Of a DNA stretch of 36,150 nt, positions 33,256 to 36,150 are shown piece after piece. This DNA comes from an uncultured Bacilli bacterium (GTDB lineage Bacteria > Bacillota_I > Bacilli_A > RF39 > UBA660), in NCBI GenBank assembly GCA_934098515.1, contig CAKOOK010000012.1:1-36150 (forward strand), in the 5' to 3' direction. The translations under genes and the position numbers were made by a program. How positions within the stretch are numbered: position 1 is the stretch's first letter; the number at the start of each line of letters is the position of its first letter. The notes beneath the pieces were generated by a model. It was not told the origin of the DNA. It saw nothing but the letters and a program-made list of their open reading frames with translations, and did not search any database.

Positions 33256-33804
33256 CTACCTCAACATTAGTTTTAATGCTTCCTTTATTTGATTTTCAAT
33301 ACTTAATTCAGAATCAACTTTAGGTAAGACTTTCTTAATATCCGCACTTTTATATCCAAGATTAAGTAAAACCTCAACAAGTTCTTCATTACTACTTGTA
33401 CTTGTAACCTCAATATTAATTTTGCCTTTTAGATCTAAGATAATTTGTCTTGCTAGTTTATCACCAACTTTAGGAAATTTAGTTAAATAAAGAATGTTTT
33501 CTCTATCTATTGCATCAATAATTCCACTTACTGAACCTGACGCAAACATAGGTAACGCGGTCTTTGGTCCTAATCCTTTTACCGCAATTAGTCTTAAAAA
33601 TAATTCTTTCTCATCCATACTTTTAAATCCATACAATGAATTTTCGTTTTCCGTTATATTTTGATAAGTATATACAGTATACTCTTTACCTATCTCATAT
33701 GCATATGGATTTGCAACAAAGATAATATAACCAATACCATTATTTTCTAAAATTATATGATTACTTGTTAAATATTTTACGCTTCCTATTATGTATCCGA
33801 ACAT
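33256..33804 (-). CDS. ruvA: Holliday junction DNA-binding subunit RuvA
   Basis: RuvA binds four-way junctions as a tetramer and loads RuvB. The N-terminal OB fold (MFGYIIGSVKYLTSNHIILE...GIGY), two helix-hairpin-helix motifs (VKGLGPKTAL and FPKVGDKLARQIILDL) and the small C-terminal RuvB-contacting domain (VEVLLNLGYKSADIKKVL) are all present. At 182 aa it is slightly short. It is the first gene of the long cluster that runs to tgt and beyond, with a promoter at 33822-33850 and GGTGAT before the ATG. Confidence 0.95.
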   Translation of the reverse strand: MFGYIIGSVKYLTSNHIILENNGIGYIIFVANPYAYEIGKEYTVYTYQNITENENSLYGFKSMDEKELFLRLIAVKGLGPKTALPMFASGSVSGIIDAIDRENILYLTKFPKVGDKLARQIILDLKGKINIEVTSTSSNEELVEVLLNLGYKSADIKKVLPKVDSELSIENQIKEALKLMLR

Positions 33805-33821
33805 TGTTTATCACCACTCCA

Positions 33822-33850
33822 ATTATAACATGATGCGTATCTTTAACCAA
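33822..33850 (-). promoter_or_regulatory. Promoter of the ruvA operon
   Basis: On the minus strand TTGGTT (33845-33850), a 17-bp spacer and a perfect TATAAT (33822-33827) lie about 20 bases before the ruvA ATG. No inverted repeat typical of a LexA box was noticed. Confidence 0.7.
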
Positions 33851-33933
33851 GATTATTTAGAAAGTTTTAAAAATTTATTAACAACTTTGATTAGTTTTGA
33901 GTAAACTATAGTAGATACAAAGGAGGTATTAAC

Positions 33934-34131
33934 ATGTATTATTACGGATACAATGGTGGTTATAATGGAATGAATACTCCATATAACCCTTGTTACAATA
34001 CTGGTTATGTTGGAAACACTAATGGTGGATACGGACTAGGCGCAGCTTTATGGATTGTATTATTTATTCTTTTAGTAATTATAATTGGTGCTGGATGGTC
34101 TTGGGGAAACAACAATAACGGAAACATCTAA
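33934..34131 (+). CDS. YjcZ-like membrane protein with Tyr/Gly/Asn-rich head, 65 aa
   Basis: The first 32 residues are almost only Tyr, Gly, Asn, Pro and Met (MYYYGYNGGYNGMNTPYNP...). A single helix follows (GYGLGAALWIVLFILLVIII), then a polar tail with WSWGNNNNGN. The helix and the GYG just before it match the two small proteins at 10177-10278 and 10294-10398. AAGGAGG sits eight bases before the ATG, and a strong terminator follows the stop. It is a single-gene unit, divergent from ruvA. Such compositionally biased heads occur in coat or matrix proteins; its function is unknown. Confidence 0.8.
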   Translation: MYYYGYNGGYNGMNTPYNPCYNTGYVGNTNGGYGLGAALWIVLFILLVIIIGAGWSWGNNNNGNI

Positions 34132-34159
34132 AAAAGGAAGCCTTCGTGGTTTCCTTTTT
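34131..34159. terminator. Bidirectional terminator shared by the YjcZ-like gene and argS
   Basis: A 12-bp stem (AAAAAGGAAGCC with GGTTTCCTTTTT, one G-U pair, loop TTCGT) has A's on one side and T's on the other, so it can work on both strands. Both stop codons touch the stem: TAA at 34129-34131 on the plus strand and at 34158-34160 on the minus strand. Confidence 0.88.
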
Positions 34160-35876
34160 ATATTTTATCTGGAACATCTATTGCTAGGATGTCTAATAAG
34201 TATTTATTTGTTTCATAAACTAATTTTGTTAAAACTAATAAGCTTTCTTTAGTTTCTGTATCTTTTTCAGTTAGTACTTCACAGTTAGAGTATAGAGCAT
34301 TAAATGAACTAGTTAGTCTATATAGATACTCACAAATTTCATTTAATGAGCGTGATGCAAATGATTTTTCTAAAGTATTTCTTAAATTTATAATATTCAT
34401 AATAATATTTCTTTCATAAATAGAAGATATTTTATGATATTTTTTATATTCTGTCTCACATTTATTTAGTAATGATTTCATTCTTACCGTACTATAAAGT
34501 AGATATGTACCAGTTTTACCATTAATATCACTAAACTTAACAGGATCAAAAACATAATCACTAGTTCTATTAGGAAGAAGATCTGCATATTTAATAGCAG
34601 CAATTGCTAATTTATAAGCAAGCTCATCTTTATCTTCTTCTTTAATATTATCTTTAATTACTTTTCTAGTTTCATCTTTAACTAAGTCAATTAGTTTTCT
34701 TAGGGGCATTACTCCACCATCTCTAGTTTTAAATGGCTTACCATCTGGCCCATTCATAGTTCCAAAACCAAACCATTCTAAACTTATATCTTTTGATACT
34801 AGCTTAGTTTTATATGCTGCTCTAAATGCTTGAACAAAATGTAATTCTTGACGAATATCAGTTAAATAGAAATACTTTTGTGCATCAAATCTTTTAATTC
34901 TTGAGTAAAGAGTTGCTAATTCTGTAGTATCGTATAATACTCCACCATTACTTTTAATAAGAATAACTGGAGGCATTTCTTTTTTATCAGTATCTTCCTT
35001 AACATCAATGATAGTAGCTCCATCACTAATTTCTGTATAATTTCCTTTTTTAAAGTAATCTAAAAGTTCTGGAATATACTCATCAGCATCTCTCTCACCT
35101 TCATATAAATCAAACGTAGCATTAAGCATATGATAGATATCCTTTATATCATCTATTGCAATACTCGTAAATGCCTCATATAATTCATAGATCCCTTTTT
35201 CTTTATTTTGTAATTTTCTAGTAAACTCACGAGCCTCTTCCATATAAGATTCATCCTCTTTAGCTTTAGTACTCGCTAATGGATAAATGTCATATAAATC
35301 TTCTAAATTAACAGGGCTTTCTTTTGGATAGCTTTCTAAATTAGGATTAAAGAAATCTAATTCTGGATATCTATGCTTAATTTCACATATGATAAGTCCC
35401 ATAGGTCTACCCCAGTCTCCAAAGTGAACATCACTAATAGTTTTATATCCTACTGCTTCACATAACCTTTTTAAAGCCTCACCAATATTTGGACTACGTA
35501 AGTGTCCCGCATGAAGTGCTTTTGCAACATTTGCTCCTCCATAATCCAAAAAGATAGTTTCATCAGTATCTATTTTATATGTATTTATATCAAAATTATC
35601 ATTTACTTCATTCATGTAATTAACAAGAAATTCATCACTTAAAGTTAAGTTTACAAAGCCATTTGCATTAGTTACATTCTTAAAATTTTTATTATCTTTT
35701 AGTTTTTCAACTATTTCATCAGCAATCATTACTGGACTTTTATGATATACCCGTGCTAAATTGAAGGCTCCATTAAACTGATAATCACCCAAATCAGGTC
35801 TATTACTTACAGTTACCTTAGCGTTTTCATATCCTAAATCACTAAGGATTTTCTCAATCTCTAAAATTATATTCAT
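34158..35876 (-). CDS. argS: Arginyl-tRNA synthetase
   Basis: This class I synthetase charges tRNA-Arg. It has the N-terminal additional domain that recognises the tRNA D-loop (residues about 1-85), the HIGH-type motif HAGHLRSPNIGEAL (122-135) after 'DYGGANVAKALH', and in place of KMSK the arginine-type 'FKTRDGGVMPLRKL'. A C-terminal anticodon-binding helical domain ends the protein. The length of 572 aa is typical. GGAAGGGA precedes the ATG. The upstream region up to 35940 is AT-rich, with TTGATT and TATAAT-like hexamers that could be its promoter, but the spacing is poor; no T-box is seen. Confidence 0.95.
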   Translation of the reverse strand: MNIILEIEKILSDLGYENAKVTVSNRPDLGDYQFNGAFNLARVYHKSPVMIADEIVEKLKDNKNFKNVTNANGFVNLTLSDEFLVNYMNEVNDNFDINTYKIDTDETIFLDYGGANVAKALHAGHLRSPNIGEALKRLCEAVGYKTISDVHFGDWGRPMGLIICEIKHRYPELDFFNPNLESYPKESPVNLEDLYDIYPLASTKAKEDESYMEEAREFTRKLQNKEKGIYELYEAFTSIAIDDIKDIYHMLNATFDLYEGERDADEYIPELLDYFKKGNYTEISDGATIIDVKEDTDKKEMPPVILIKSNGGVLYDTTELATLYSRIKRFDAQKYFYLTDIRQELHFVQAFRAAYKTKLVSKDISLEWFGFGTMNGPDGKPFKTRDGGVMPLRKLIDLVKDETRKVIKDNIKEEDKDELAYKLAIAAIKYADLLPNRTSDYVFDPVKFSDINGKTGTYLLYSTVRMKSLLNKCETEYKKYHKISSIYERNIIMNIINLRNTLEKSFASRSLNEICEYLYRLTSSFNALYSNCEVLTEKDTETKESLLVLTKLVYETNKYLLDILAIDVPDKI

Positions 35877-35948
35877 AAAAATCCCTTCCTTTAAGATATA
35901 ATATCATACTTTTATTATAAATCAAACTAAAAGTGCACTTATTTATAG

Positions 35949-35974
35949 AAAAATGCAGATTTTAAAAGTCTGCA
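35949..35974 (-). terminator. Minus-strand terminator-like hairpin near the right edge
   Basis: On the minus strand TGCAGA and TCTGCA pair around a nine-base loop and are followed by TTTTT. It would end a short transcript arising from the minus strand in the last ~150 bases of the window or beyond; no convincing gene on that strand is seen. Confidence 0.5.
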
Positions 35975-35994
35975 AACCGGCATAAATAAAGGAC

Positions 35995-36023
35995 TTGCAT
36001 GAGTTTGATGTTTGTGATAATAT
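35995..36023 (+). promoter_or_regulatory. Promoter for the ORF at the right edge
   Basis: TTGCAT (35995-36000), a 17-bp spacer and TAATAT (36018-36023) lie about 60 bases before the ATG at 36084. Confidence 0.5.
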
Positions 36024-36083
36024 ACCTTCTTGAAGAGTACTATGTTAGGCTTCTCCCCTCTTAAAAAGAAGGAAGTGATGCGT

Positions 36084-36150
36084 ATGAAACAGTTAAAATC
36101 TATTTTAGATAAACTTATTATCATATTAGTCCTTTTATTTATTTTAAAGA
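36084..36150 (+). CDS. Partial ORF: small hydrophobic protein cut by the window edge
   Basis: Twenty-two codons are visible: MKQLKSILDKLIIILVLLFI followed by LK, then the window ends. GGAAGTGAT precedes the ATG, and a GTG and ATG a few codons earlier could also serve. A short basic start followed at once by a membrane helix fits either the first transmembrane segment of a larger protein or a tiny type I toxin-like peptide. The sequence seen cannot decide this. Confidence 0.45.
   Translation, partial: MKQLKSILDKLIIILVLLFILK

Noticed and set aside
35939..36124. 61-codon minus-strand ORF at the right edge
   Set aside because: It has no ribosome binding site, its composition is not protein-like, and it runs antisense to a promoter, leader and better-supported ORF. 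Its last codons are a terminator hairpin.
1..36150. tRNA or rRNA genes and CRISPR arrays
   Set aside because: Intergenic regions were read for cloverleaf ends and regular repeats; none was found. The only repeats are the AbiE-flanking pair and the two 19-bp copies at 11610-11661.

Overview
The window is about 36 kb of very AT-rich bacterial DNA with low-GC Gram-positive gene content. Strong AGGAGG-type ribosome binding sites, a T-box leader before aspS, a PrsA lipoprotein foldase, YqeG/YqeH, YjcZ-like small proteins and a DnaE-type polymerase all point to Bacillota. The small, tightly packed genes and low GC suggest an uncultured gut lineage near Erysipelotrichales, RF39 or Mollicutes-like Bacilli; that placement is inference. 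TGA ends at least one gene (the ASCH-domain gene) and every gene reads with the standard bacterial code, so this is not a UGA-Trp mycoplasma.

Layout, left to right. At 1-2000 an AbiEi/AbiEii toxin-antitoxin operon, with a near-ideal autoregulatory operator, sits between two copies of the 3' end of an adjacent gene. At 1865-5125 is the envelope operon uppS-cdsA-rseP followed by a Glu/Pro-rich membrane protein. dnaE, rpmB (divergent) and a HerA-type ATPase follow to 10.1 kb. Next are two tiny YjcZ-like membrane peptides and prsA. From 11.7 to 18.1 kb, all on the minus strand, lie miaA, an ASCH gene, mutL, yqeH, yqeG and aspS under a tRNA-Asp T-box. At 18.4-20.3 kb is a large anchored surface protein whose C-terminus looks like a hypervariable lectin-like domain. 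Then come an HD-hydrolase/P-loop-kinase fusion, a small membrane ORF, gapA with an unusual cofactor pocket, and a uridine-kinase-like gene. clpP points the other way and converges on a gene for an Ig-like anchored protein.

From 25.1 to 33.8 kb runs one long minus-strand cluster: ruvA, a nucleotidase-like HAD protein, ruvB, glyA, thyA, dfrA, an unknown gene, queA, tgt, a single-pass protein and the Ig-like protein. It reads as the familiar ruvAB-queA-tgt operon with a one-carbon/thymidylate cassette (glyA-thyA-dfrA) placed inside it. SHMT supplies methylene-THF, ThyA uses it to make dTMP and produces DHF, and DHFR recycles the DHF. The window ends with a third YjcZ-like gene, argS, and the start of an uncharacterised small hydrophobic ORF cut by the window edge.

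Most of the window is ordinary housekeeping DNA. The places most worth attention are the adenine-depleted, GC-rich 3' end of the surface-protein gene (a possible remote target of a diversity-generating retroelement), the AbiE module bracketed by a duplicated gene end, and the Rel-like HD domain fused to a deoxynucleoside-kinase-like domain. I saw no tRNA or rRNA genes, no CRISPR array, no transposase and no prophage genes.
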